DNA of 12,246 bases from an uncultured Riemerella sp. (GTDB taxonomy: Bacteria; Bacteroidota; Bacteroidia; Flavobacteriales; Weeksellaceae): positions 1-12,246 of the forward strand of contig CALHQK010000140.1 of assembly GCA_938037185.1 (NCBI GenBank), given 5' to 3'. Made by a program: the position numbers and the translations under genes. The notes under the pieces are model-generated. The model did no database searches, had not been told where the DNA came from, and was given only the letters and a program-made list of their open reading frames with translations. This document shows, one piece after another, positions 7,225-12,246 of the stretch (the first letter of the stretch is position 1; each line of letters opens with the position of its first letter).

Positions 7225-8187
7225 ATGTTAGGATTTACTATTGATAGTATTACACTATTTGTCAGTCATAATGATTTTGGAGTATCAGAGTTGGAGTATT
7301 TAAGTAAAAAATTAAAGGATTTAAGGTCTCTTAAAAGAAATAAAGAGAAAGGCTGGAAAGTAGGATATTACAAAAACTTTCAAGTAAAATATCATTTAGA
7401 TTATGGTATTTATATCAGTGGGAGTATATCCAATTATGCTGCCTCTTATAATAATATACTTTCTTATTCTCAATTTCCTCACGCCATAGAAAAATTGGGC
7501 AAAGAATTGGGGTTATCTCTTCATACAGCGAGGCTTTATAGAGTGGATTTAGCTCTCAATATAGAGGTAGATAATCCAATACAACAATATTCGCACTATT
7601 TATTCTCGGATTTGCCCCACTTTGAAAGATTAGAGCAGAGTGATGGCGTGAGATTCGAGACTGATAAAATCAGAATAGCAATTTACAATAAATCCAAAGA
7701 GGTATGGAAAAAAAGAAATATCAAGATAGCAAAAGATATTTTGAGAATAGAATTTAGAGTAATGAAAGGTCTTCCAGAGGTTTTAGGTATAAAAAATTTA
7801 AGAATAGAACATTTATTTCAACCAGAAGTTTATGGTATTTTGTTAGATAAATTTTCAGAATATTATTATAAAATCAAGAAATCCAATGTTGTAAAATCTT
7901 TGGAGGAATTGAACAATATCACACCTAAACAATTTGGTGAATATAGCTGGGTGTTAAATATGACCGAAGCACAAGCTTATCGTATGATTGAACAACTGGG
8001 TAAAGAAGGAAAATTCAAATCTTCACAAGACAAAAGCAGATGTAGAAAGATGGTGAGAGAGATTTTTTCTAATCTTAGTTTAGTAAAACCTCATCATTTA
8101 GTTGAAGAGTTGGATAGAAAAGTAGAGAATTATCTCCTAACAGAAAAAAAACTTAAAAAGTATAGAATAAATTTTGTTATACCCTAA
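7225..8187 (+). CDS. Phage/plasmid replication initiator, gpII/CRI-like
   Basis: A 320-residue protein resembling the gene II/X (CRI) replication initiators of filamentous phages and related small plasmids, which nick one strand at the origin to start rolling-circle replication. Supporting blocks in the usual order are the start GFTIDSITLFV, RVDLALNIEVDN (residues 106-117), IAIYNKSKEVWKK (151-163), LRIEFRVMKGLPEVL (173-187), and a tyrosine-lysine cluster EYYYKIKK (212-219) that could hold the nicking tyrosine. The C-terminal 100 residues (NMTEAQAYRMIEQLG) look like a helical DNA-binding region. Assignment is by motif pattern, not alignment. With the integrase it suggests an element that replicates after excision. 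A short inverted repeat TAAGT-CTA-ACTTA at 7197-7209, just before the gene, is a weak nick-site candidate. Confidence 0.7.
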   Translation: MLGFTIDSITLFVSHNDFGVSELEYLSKKLKDLRSLKRNKEKGWKVGYYKNFQVKYHLDYGIYISGSISNYAASYNNILSYSQFPHAIEKLGKELGLSLHTARLYRVDLALNIEVDNPIQQYSHYLFSDLPHFERLEQSDGVRFETDKIRIAIYNKSKEVWKKRNIKIAKDILRIEFRVMKGLPEVLGIKNLRIEHLFQPEVYGILLDKFSEYYYKIKKSNVVKSLEELNNITPKQFGEYSWVLNMTEAQAYRMIEQLGKEGKFKSSQDKSRCRKMVREIFSNLSLVKPHHLVEELDRKVENYLLTEKKLKKYRINFVIP

Positions 8188-8203
8188 AATTTTAGTATCT
8201 TTA
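8172..8203 (+). promoter_or_regulatory. Promoter TTTTG-N19-TATCTTTA for the DUF488-like gene
   Basis: A -33 element TTTTG (8172-8176) and a 7-of-8 match to TAnnTTTG (8196-8203) are spaced by 19 bases, the usual Bacteroidota spacing. Transcription would begin about 8208-8210, at the start codon itself, so the message may be leaderless. The -33 element lies in the 3' end of the replication gene. Confidence 0.45.
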
Positions 8204-8207
8204 AGGT

Positions 8208-9014
8208 ATGAAAGGTATTGATTTAGAGATAATTACTGCAAATTTTGAACAGTTTAGAAATGGAAATTATATAGGTTATACACCTATCAGCTGTGTAGGA
8301 AAATTCTACTCCAAAGACAAAAGTATTTCGGTAGAAACTGAGCAGTTAAGAGGTTTAAGTATTTTCAGAATGTTTGAAAATCAGAGAGCAAAAGATTTTA
8401 AAGCTTGTTATATGCTTTACCAAAAAAGATTAGAGAAAAAAGGAGTAGAAAAAATCTTACAGGAAATTACAGAGCTTTGTCAAAAGAATAATACTCAAAA
8501 AGCCGTTATTTTAGGCTATGGAAAGGAGGAAGAGTTTTGTTATCGGCATATTTTACTGAGTTTTCTGCTTGAAAATTTGCCTCAAAATTTTTCCATTAAA
8601 AAGGAAAAAGGAATTGATTATCAGAAACAGAAAGAATATTGGGAAAAGGATATTTATCAATCCAGAGGACATTTTGGATTGAGTAATGAGGAAGTAGGTG
8701 ACACACTGGAAAAAATGCAGTGGCGATTTGCGAAAACAATGCAGGAAAATCCACATTTTTATACACTACGCCGTGATTTTTCAGAGGAAAACGAGGGTGA
8801 AAATATGTTTTTGAAGTTAGTTCATCATATCAGATATTTTGGAGAGTTGGAGGAATTTGAAGGGGTCATCTATAGAGTTTGGACTTATAAATCGTTGTCT
8901 TACTGGACAATGCCCTGCGATTTCCTAAATGAAGATTGCGACCTCATCAACAAAAGATACAATGATAAATCAGAGGAAGTTATACAAATTAGACACTTTT
9001 TGGAAAAAAACTAA
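8208..9014 (+). CDS. DUF488-like domain protein, function unknown
   Basis: A 268-residue soluble protein. The first 120 or so residues resemble DUF488: a start like ITANFEQFRNGNYIGYTPISC, a helix YMLYQKRLEKKGVEKILQEITEL, then a strand and cysteine turn AVILGYGKEEEFCYRHILLSFL (about 99-120). The family normally has CHR at that turn; here it is C111-Y112-R113-H114. DUF488 proteins have no firmly established activity. The C-terminal half (about 135-268) includes EEVGDTLEKMQWRFAKTM and a Trp/Tyr-rich end, RVWTYKSLSYWTMPCDF, and is not recognised. It is 20 bases after the replication gene and 13 before the next gene, so it may act in the replication or maintenance module. The domain match is by eye. 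Confidence 0.6.
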   Translation: MKGIDLEIITANFEQFRNGNYIGYTPISCVGKFYSKDKSISVETEQLRGLSIFRMFENQRAKDFKACYMLYQKRLEKKGVEKILQEITELCQKNNTQKAVILGYGKEEEFCYRHILLSFLLENLPQNFSIKKEKGIDYQKQKEYWEKDIYQSRGHFGLSNEEVGDTLEKMQWRFAKTMQENPHFYTLRRDFSEENEGENMFLKLVHHIRYFGELEEFEGVIYRVWTYKSLSYWTMPCDFLNEDCDLINKRYNDKSEEVIQIRHFLEKN

Positions 9015-9027
9015 AGTTTGACAAAAA

Positions 9028-9405
9028 ATGAAAAGAATGGCTGAAACACAAATTTTTGATTTAGAGCAATTACACCGAGATTTTTTAACAGAAGAAATAT
9101 TACACCAATCCTCGCTAAGTTTTAAGCAAATCCGTATGCTTATAGCTCTAAAACATAGCTTTGGTATTGTGAGACCAGCCTCTAAAATGGCAAAAATTGG
9201 GAGAGCAACACATTATCATTGGCTCAAAACCTGCGAAAAATATAAAGAAAGTTATGGGATTATTTTGGAGTTTCTGAGTGATTTGTCAGAGGCAAGTCTG
9301 CTCAATCTGATTGCAATGGGAAATGCTTCCTCTACAATTTTCTACCTTTCTACAAAAGGAAGACACAGAGGCTATGCAATTCCTAAAAAACATTACAAGG
9401 CATAA
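9028..9405 (+). CDS. Small phage-type helix-turn-helix protein (phBC6A51/terminase-small-like)
   Basis: A 125-residue protein with a homeodomain-like helix-turn-helix at about residues 30-75: SFKQIRMLIALKHSFGIVRPASKMAKIGRATHYHWLKTCEKYKESY. The pattern of an early helix, G-x-V-x-x-A, then GxxRxTxYxWL and a following K/Y-rich helix is that of phBC6A51-type HTH proteins and small terminase subunits. No large terminase or capsid gene is present, so packaging is unlikely; a DNA-binding role in replication or regulation is more natural. A second ATG lies three codons in (9037) and could be the true start. It follows the DUF488-like gene by 13 bases and probably shares its promoter. The C-terminus STKGRHRGYAIPKKHYKA is basic. 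Confidence 0.65.
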   Translation: MKRMAETQIFDLEQLHRDFLTEEILHQSSLSFKQIRMLIALKHSFGIVRPASKMAKIGRATHYHWLKTCEKYKESYGIILEFLSDLSEASLLNLIAMGNASSTIFYLSTKGRHRGYAIPKKHYKA

Positions 9406-9453
9406 ACGAGCGTTTAAGAAACATTACAAATCAATATTTGAAGTTTAAACTTC
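9388..9453. promoter_or_regulatory. Repeat cluster upstream of the serine recombinase (possible res/operator region)
   Basis: Three signals lie within 66 bases: an 11-bp direct repeat AAACATTACAA (9388-9398 and 9419-9429), an inverted repeat TAAACG-AG-CGTTTA (9403-9416) with a two-base centre, and a perfect 14-bp palindrome GAAGTTTAAACTTC (9440-9453). A 7-of-8 -7 motif AATATTTG (9433-9440) abuts the palindrome. Serine recombinases often act at, and are regulated by, sites directly in front of their own gene, and a two-base centre is what their crossover sites have. That link is inferred. Confidence 0.4.
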
Positions 9454-9471
9454 TCATTAAATTTAATAAAA

Positions 9472-9933
9472 ATGAACAGATACATTGCTTATTACCGAGT
9501 TTCTACCCAAAAGCAGGGAAATTCTGGATTAGGATTGGAAGCTCAAAAAACAATGGTAAAGCACCACCTAAAAACCGATGATATTTTACTGGAAGAATAT
9601 GAGGAGGTAGAAAGTGGCAAAAACAACAACCGCCCACAACTCCAAAAAGCTATAGAACATTGCAAAAATATGGGTGCGATATTACTTATCGCTAAACTGG
9701 ATAGACTCAGCCGTAATGCTGGGTTTATCTTTTTATTGAAGGATAGCCAAGTGAATTTCAAGTGTTGTGATATGCCAGAGGCGAACTCCTTAACCATCGG
9801 AATAATGGCGGTTTTAGCACAAGAAGAAAGAGAATTAATAAGCAAAAGAACGATAGCTGCATTGGAGGAATTGAGAAATAAAGGCAAAAAGTTAGGCAAT
9901 CCGAAAAACCTCACCTATAAAGCTCAAAGCTAA
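9472..9933 (+). CDS. Serine recombinase (resolvase/invertase family), catalytic part, truncated by insertion
   Basis: A 153-residue N-terminal piece of a small serine recombinase. The catalytic domain is complete: nucleophile S11 with R9 in YYRVSTQKQG, R54 in NRPQLQKA, D77-R78-x-x-R81 in AKLDRLSRN, and E119-R120 and R126 in QEERELISKRTIAAL on the long E helix. It should continue after KLGNPKNLTYKAQ into a DNA-binding domain, but a 37-bp insertion brings a TAA at 9931-9933. Removing the 37 bases restores one open frame of 224 residues ending at 10183, a normal length. As it stands the protein keeps the active site and loses its HTH domain, so it is probably inactive alone unless the second part is made separately and pairs with it. 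Confidence 0.85.
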   Translation: MNRYIAYYRVSTQKQGNSGLGLEAQKTMVKHHLKTDDILLEEYEEVESGKNNNRPQLQKAIEHCKNMGAILLIAKLDRLSRNAGFIFLLKDSQVNFKCCDMPEANSLTIGIMAVLAQEERELISKRTIAALEELRNKGKKLGNPKNLTYKAQS

Positions 9934-9965
9934 CGCTTAATATTTACGATAAAATTAAGCTCAAA
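9920..9965 (+). repeat. 9-bp direct repeat AAGCTCAAA bounding a 37-bp insertion
   Basis: AAGCTCAAA is found at 9920-9928 and 9957-9965. One copy plus the 28 bases between them (37 in all) is absent from the inferred intact gene. The 28 bases are an exact reverse complement of DNA at 10207-10234. The repeat looks like a target duplication but is better explained by template switching, since the insert has no mobile-element ends. Confidence 0.85.
9926..9960 (+). repeat. Left copy of a perfect 35-bp inverted repeat
   Basis: Bases 9926-9960 are the exact reverse complement of 10204-10238. With one mismatch the match runs on inward for six more bases. Each copy also contains its own near-palindrome, GCTTAAT...ATTAAGC (9935-9941 and 9954-9960). 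The two copies bracket 243 bases that hold the DNA-binding end of the serine recombinase. Confidence 0.95.
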
Positions 9966-9982
9966 AACAAGGAGCTGAAGCA

Positions 9983-10183
9983 ATGAAAAACAAGGCTCTT
10001 AACAACGAAAATAACCGCAAGGCTACAGCTCTGATTGTTTCCCTCCGAGAGACGGGAAAATCTTATGCTAAAATCGCACAACAACTCAATGATAATGGTT
10101 TCAAAACCAGCAGAGGTTATAATTTTTCTGCCTCTCAAGTGCTGATACTTTATGATAGATATGTTAATTCTTTGGCAAAGTGA
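9983..10183 (+). pseudogene. Serine recombinase, detached C-terminal helix-turn-helix domain
   Basis: A 66-residue frame, MKNKALNNENNRKATALIVSLRETGKSYAKIAQQLNDNGFKTSRGYNFSASQVLILYDRY, carrying the HTH that ends small serine recombinases (SYAKIAQQLNDNGFKTSRG is the usual recognition region). The frame is open from 9959, one codon after the in-frame TAA at 9956-9958, and begins GCT CAA AAA CAA GGA GCT GAA GCA ATG. Joined to the upstream part minus the insert, it reads TYKAQKQGAEAMKNKAL without a break. It is therefore the 3' half of a broken gene. An AAGGAG sequence 8 bases before the ATG could allow separate translation, but it also encodes the original protein, so it may be chance. Confidence 0.8.
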
Positions 10184-10202
10184 ATTTTATCTCTTATTTT
10201 TG
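10171..10202 (+). promoter_or_regulatory. Strong Bacteroidota-type promoter TTTG-N20-TATTTTTG
   Basis: TTTG at 10171-10174 and an exact TAnnTTTG match at 10195-10202 are 20 bases apart. This is the best two-box promoter in the window. Transcription would start near 10208, inside the right copy of the 35-bp inverted repeat, and run into the structured segment and on toward the DUF4236 gene at 10454. Confidence 0.55.
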
Positions 10203-10203
10203 T

Positions 10204-10238
10204 GCTTAATTTTATCGTAAATATTAAGCGTTAGCTTT
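10204..10238 (-). repeat. Right copy of the perfect 35-bp inverted repeat
   Basis: Exact reverse complement of 9926-9960. It lies between the -7 motif and the structured segment. It is probably the original copy, since the left copy interrupts a gene. It holds the internal hairpin GCTTAAT...ATTAAGC and ends in AAGC-GTTA-GCTTTT. Confidence 0.95.
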
Positions 10239-10244
10239 TGAAGG

Positions 10245-10357
10245 TCATCAGAAATCGCCAATTTCAATAATAGCACCTATTCAAGAGTTAAGACGCTCAC
10301 GCCATACGGCGTGGGCTGTCTTATTCTTGGTGCGTGGCTTTGGCGAGCCTCTGATGA
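10245..10357 (+). ncRNA. GC-rich, highly structured non-coding segment (RNA, structured leader or ssDNA hairpin)
   Basis: The gene-free stretch 10184-10453 holds a 113-base imperfect hairpin. Stems, from base to tip: TCATCAGA/TCTGATGA (10245-10252, 10350-10357); TCGCCA/TGGCGA (10255-10260, 10341-10346); GCACC/GGTGC (10273-10277, 10329-10333); AAGA/TCTT (10283-10286, 10325-10328); TAAGAC/GTCTTA (10289-10294, 10318-10323); and a 9-bp tip stem with loop ATAC (10295-10303, 10308-10316). Bases 10291-10350 are 36 of 60 G+C, far above the surroundings. A strong promoter starts just upstream, so it is likely transcribed, either as a small RNA or as the 5' leader of the DUF4236 gene. A rolling-circle single-strand origin is the main other reading. 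It fits no RNA family that could be recognised here. Confidence 0.5.
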
Positions 10358-10453
10358 AAGAGTAAGTTCAGTCCCACGCTTTCTATTTTGAATCAAATTC
10401 TAATTAAAATCAAGTTAAACCTCTCTTGGGACTGGGGAAATAAAATAGATATT

Positions 10454-11521
10454 ATGGCATTTAATTTTAGAAAAAGTAAGTCATTTGGTCCTATTAGGAT
10501 TAATATGAGCCAATCTGGATTTGGAGCAAGTGTAGGATTTGGAGGATTAAGAGCAGGAGTTGACAGTAAAGGTAGGAGTTATTCCAGTGTAAATATTCCT
10601 GGAACAGGATTTACTAATCGTTCTTATACTTCTTCCAGTATTTATAATGATATTAAAGTATCAGAAGACCCAGAAGGTAGAATGTTAGGGTTTATTTATA
10701 ATACTGAAAAATATAGAGAAAAGGATAGTAAGGGATGTGCTAAAATTCTTGTTTGGATGCTTTCCATTTGCTTAATTCCTGTTGGTATAGGTGTTTTTAC
10801 AACGGCTTTTTTATATGTGAGGTATCGTATAAAATCTGCAAAGCCAGAAAATAAATTCAGAAATAATTTTGTAGATGGCTATATCCTAATGTCATCTAAA
10901 AAGTATGAACAAGCCCTTGAAAAACTTAATATAGCAGAGACTGCAAAACCAAATGAATTGGATTTAATAGATTTGAAAGGAGTTTGCCTATATAATTTAG
11001 ACAGAATTAAAGAGGCTTATCAATATTTCAAAAGGGCTTGGGAAATGGATAGCCTATCAGAAAGGCGTAGATTTTTGTATGTAGAAACATTGATAGCATT
11101 AGGAGATGAAAAGGATTGCCCAGAAATCATTAGAATACTTGAAAATGATTTAAGAATTCAATTTGATGAGCGTAGAGCCCTTATTTTAGCGAATTGTTTC
11201 TCTATTGTAGGAGAATATGATAAGGCTATTTCTTATTTCCAAAAACTACCAAAAGATAGTGAATATTACTTAAAATCTCTTTATGGTATTGCAACTTGTT
11301 TCTATAAGAAAAATGAGATTAATTTAGCCATAGATGTATTGAATAAAGCCCCATTGAGAACCAAAAATTTTGATGATGATTTGGTAAGGATTGTTTATGT
11401 TTTGGGTGAATTATACGAGGAAACAGGAGATATAGAAAATGCAAAAGCAATGTATCAAAGAGTGTATGCCCACGATATTAATTACCAAGAGGTTAAACAG
11501 AGATTGGATAATCTAAATTAA
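10454..11521 (+). CDS. DUF4236 domain, membrane helix and TPR repeat protein
   Basis: A 355-residue protein in three parts. Residues 1-58 are a DUF4236 domain: MAFNFRKSKSFGPIRINMSQSGFGASVGFGGLRAGVDSKGRSY...VNIPGTGFTNRSY, with the typical F-R-K-S, N-(L/M)-S-x-S-G and IPGTG motifs. Residues about 97-123 (ILVWMLSICLIPVGIGVFTTAFLYVRY) form a hydrophobic membrane segment. Residues about 140-355 are a series of TPR-like helix pairs (for example KYEQALEKLNIAETAKPNELDLIDLKGVCLYNLDRIKEAYQYFKRAWEMD and GDIENAKAMYQRVYA). The domain begins at the ATG at 10454; an upstream TTG at 10388 would add an unrelated leader. DUF4236 has no known function; the TPRs suggest a protein-binding scaffold at the inner membrane. 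It may be expressed from the promoter at 10171-10202 with a structured leader of about 245 bases, and ends in a strong terminator. Confidence 0.85.
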   Translation: MAFNFRKSKSFGPIRINMSQSGFGASVGFGGLRAGVDSKGRSYSSVNIPGTGFTNRSYTSSSIYNDIKVSEDPEGRMLGFIYNTEKYREKDSKGCAKILVWMLSICLIPVGIGVFTTAFLYVRYRIKSAKPENKFRNNFVDGYILMSSKKYEQALEKLNIAETAKPNELDLIDLKGVCLYNLDRIKEAYQYFKRAWEMDSLSERRRFLYVETLIALGDEKDCPEIIRILENDLRIQFDERRALILANCFSIVGEYDKAISYFQKLPKDSEYYLKSLYGIATCFYKKNEINLAIDVLNKAPLRTKNFDDDLVRIVYVLGELYEETGDIENAKAMYQRVYAHDINYQEVKQRLDNLN

Positions 11522-11547
11522 GAAATTCATAGAAGATTAAATTTTAT

Positions 11548-11573
11548 AAAGTGAGCTATACAGCTCACTTTTT
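11548..11573 (+). terminator. Intrinsic terminator after the DUF4236-TPR gene
   Basis: A perfect 10-bp stem AAAGTGAGCT/AGCTCACTTT (11548-11557 and 11562-11571) with loop ATAC is followed by a T run. It separates the DUF4236-TPR gene from the ATPase gene, so the two are not simply co-transcribed. Confidence 0.9.
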
Positions 11574-11589
11574 CGTATTAATTTTTTCT

Positions 11590-11597
11590 TAAATTTG
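11590..11597 (+). promoter_or_regulatory. -7 promoter motif TAAATTTG for the ATPase gene
   Basis: Exact TAnnTTTG match 31 bases before the ATG at 11629 and just after the terminator, as expected for a separate transcription unit. No clear -33 TTG is seen. AAAAAGG lies about 8 bases before the start codon. Confidence 0.4.
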
Positions 11598-11628
11598 CAG
11601 ATAGTATTATCACATAAAAAGGTTAATT

Positions 11629-12246
11629 ATGCAAATAGATATTGCAGGAAAAGTAAGAGAGAAAAAAATAGCAAATAATAATGTGCTTTTGCCATTATAT
11701 GAAGCAGTTGTTAATTCAATTCACGCAATAGAAGATGCAAAAGTAGAAAAAGGGATAATAGAGATAGAGTTAATAAGACTAAATCAAGAAGAATTTGCGT
11801 ATGAGAACCTACAAAAATTGCCTCCTATTATAGATTTCCACATAAAAGATAATGGTATTGGTTTTGATGAAAAAAACTTTGAATCATTTAATTTTGCACA
11901 CTCTTCATACAAAATGGATAGAGGAGGGAAAGGTATCGGAAGAATTACTTGGTTAAGAGCTTTTGATAAAGCAATTATTGAAAGCCAATTTAAAGAGGGA
12001 GGTTTATACAAAAAAAGGACTTTTACTTTTGAACCCACTAAACAAGGAATTGAAAACCTCAAAGTAAGTAATATTGATAAAAAAGAAGGATTTTGGTCTA
12101 CAATAGTTATTTTAAAGAATTTAAAAGAAGAATATAGAAAGTGGTGTAATAACAATGTAGAAGATATTGCATTTAAAATAATAGAACATTGTTTTTTATT
12201 TTTCTTAAATCCTAAATGCCCAAGAATTGTATTAAAAGATAATAAG
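11629..12246 (+). CDS. GHKL (Hsp90/MORC-like) ATPase, N-terminal part, cut by the window edge
   Basis: The first 206 codons of an ATP-binding protein; the frame is open to the last base. The Bergerat ATP fold is clear: N-box E25-A-V-V-N29-S (LYEAVVNSIHA), G1 box D74-N-G-I-G78 (IKDNGIGFD), and G2 box G99-G-K-G-I-G104 (RGGKGIGRITWLRAF), with FESFNFAHSSYK as the lid region. No histidine phosphoacceptor or sensor domain is seen, so it is not a two-component kinase; it resembles the Hsp90/MORC/MutL-like stand-alone ATPases found on mobile elements, some in defence loci. ATG at 11629 precedes MQIDIAGKVREKKIANNNVLLPLYEAVVNSIHA, a natural family start. The rest of the protein, which would reveal an effector domain, lies outside the window. 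Confidence 0.85.
   Translation, partial: MQIDIAGKVREKKIANNNVLLPLYEAVVNSIHAIEDAKVEKGIIEIELIRLNQEEFAYENLQKLPPIIDFHIKDNGIGFDEKNFESFNFAHSSYKMDRGGKGIGRITWLRAFDKAIIESQFKEGGLYKKRTFTFEPTKQGIENLKVSNIDKKEGFWSTIVILKNLKEEYRKWCNNNVEDIAFKIIEHCFLFFLNPKCPRIVLKDNK

Larger units (their letters stand above)
4726..12246. mobile_element. Putative integrative, replicating mobile element (left part; right end outside window)
   Basis: From just left of the tyrosine recombinase onward, the genes are typical of mobile DNA: integrase, excisionase-like HTH protein, gpII-like replication initiator, phage-type HTH protein and serine recombinase, then apparent cargo. Flanking genes to the left are core envelope functions with a different style. 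The exact left attachment site is not resolved, and no direct repeat partner was found inside the window, so the boundary of about 4726 is an estimate between the displaced terminator and the integrase promoter. No relaxase, coat or capsid gene is visible; conjugative mobilisation genes could lie beyond the right edge. Confidence 0.7.

Noticed and set aside
9920..9965. Insertion sequence or miniature transposon with 9-bp target duplication
   Set aside because: The insert is only 28 bases beyond the repeat, has no transposase ends, and is fully explained as an inverted copy of 10207-10234.
9944..10138. Minus-strand frame over the serine recombinase 3' part
   Set aside because: It is antisense to the HTH domain and shows no family features.
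9929..10235. Integron attC site (GCTAAC ... GTTAGC ends)
   Set aside because: The ends resemble attC core sites, but the pairing is perfect and has no bulged bases, the span is over 300 bases, coding DNA lies inside, and no integron-type integrase is seen.
10332..10379. tRNA-like fold closed by GCGTGG/CCACGC
   Set aside because: It is only 48 bases long, with no proper anticodon arm, D arm or T-loop consensus.
11784..12155. Minus-strand open frame of 123 codons
   Set aside because: It is antisense to the GHKL ATPase, whose motifs are intact in the plus frame.
1..12246. CRISPR array, rRNA or tRNA genes
   Set aside because: No regular repeat-spacer series and no rRNA or tRNA signature were seen on either strand.

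Overview
The window is AT-rich and looks like a chromosome of the order Flavobacteriales (Bacteroidota), most likely the Chryseobacterium/Elizabethkingia/Riemerella group (Weeksellaceae). The evidence is the SusC-like and OprP-like outer-membrane proteins, a charged lipoprotein signal, A/T-rich leaders without Shine-Dalgarno sequences, and repeated matches to the Bacteroidota promoter -7 motif TAnnTTTG. Genus cannot be fixed from the sequence alone.

Left part (1-4690) is ordinary chromosome. It holds the 3' end of kbl (glycine C-acetyltransferase) with a terminator, a convergent phosphate-selective-type porin (184-1482, minus), a divergent beta-carbonic anhydrase lipoprotein (1687-2505, plus), a shared terminator, and a TonB-dependent-receptor-like outer-membrane protein (2561-4669, minus). 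The porin and the anhydrase share a divergent promoter region.

From about 4700 on the content changes to a mobile element whose right end is outside the window. In order: a complete tyrosine recombinase (4956-6194) with 12-bp direct repeats over its promoter, a co-transcribed unknown protein, an excisionase-like helix-turn-helix protein, a filamentous-phage gpII/CRI-type replication initiator, a DUF488-like protein, and a small phage-type HTH protein. A serine recombinase follows, split by a 37-bp insertion. The layout suggests an integrative element that excises by a tyrosine integrase and can replicate by rolling circle. No relaxase, coat or capsid gene is seen.

The most unusual part is 9920-10380. 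The serine recombinase is broken by an insert that is an inverted copy of DNA just downstream of the gene, leaving a perfect 35-bp inverted repeat around its DNA-binding domain. The right copy lies at the predicted start site of a strong Bacteroidota-type promoter (TTTG-N20-TATTTTTG). That promoter faces a GC-rich, gene-free, highly structured segment (10245-10357, with a further pairing strand at 10370-10379), which looks like a structured RNA, a structured 5' leader, or a single-strand DNA hairpin origin.

Downstream lie what look like cargo genes: a DUF4236 + membrane helix + TPR protein (10454-11521), a clean terminator, and the first 206 codons of a GHKL (Hsp90/MORC-like) ATPase running off the window. 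The position at the end of a mobile element makes an accessory or defence role possible, but this is inference.
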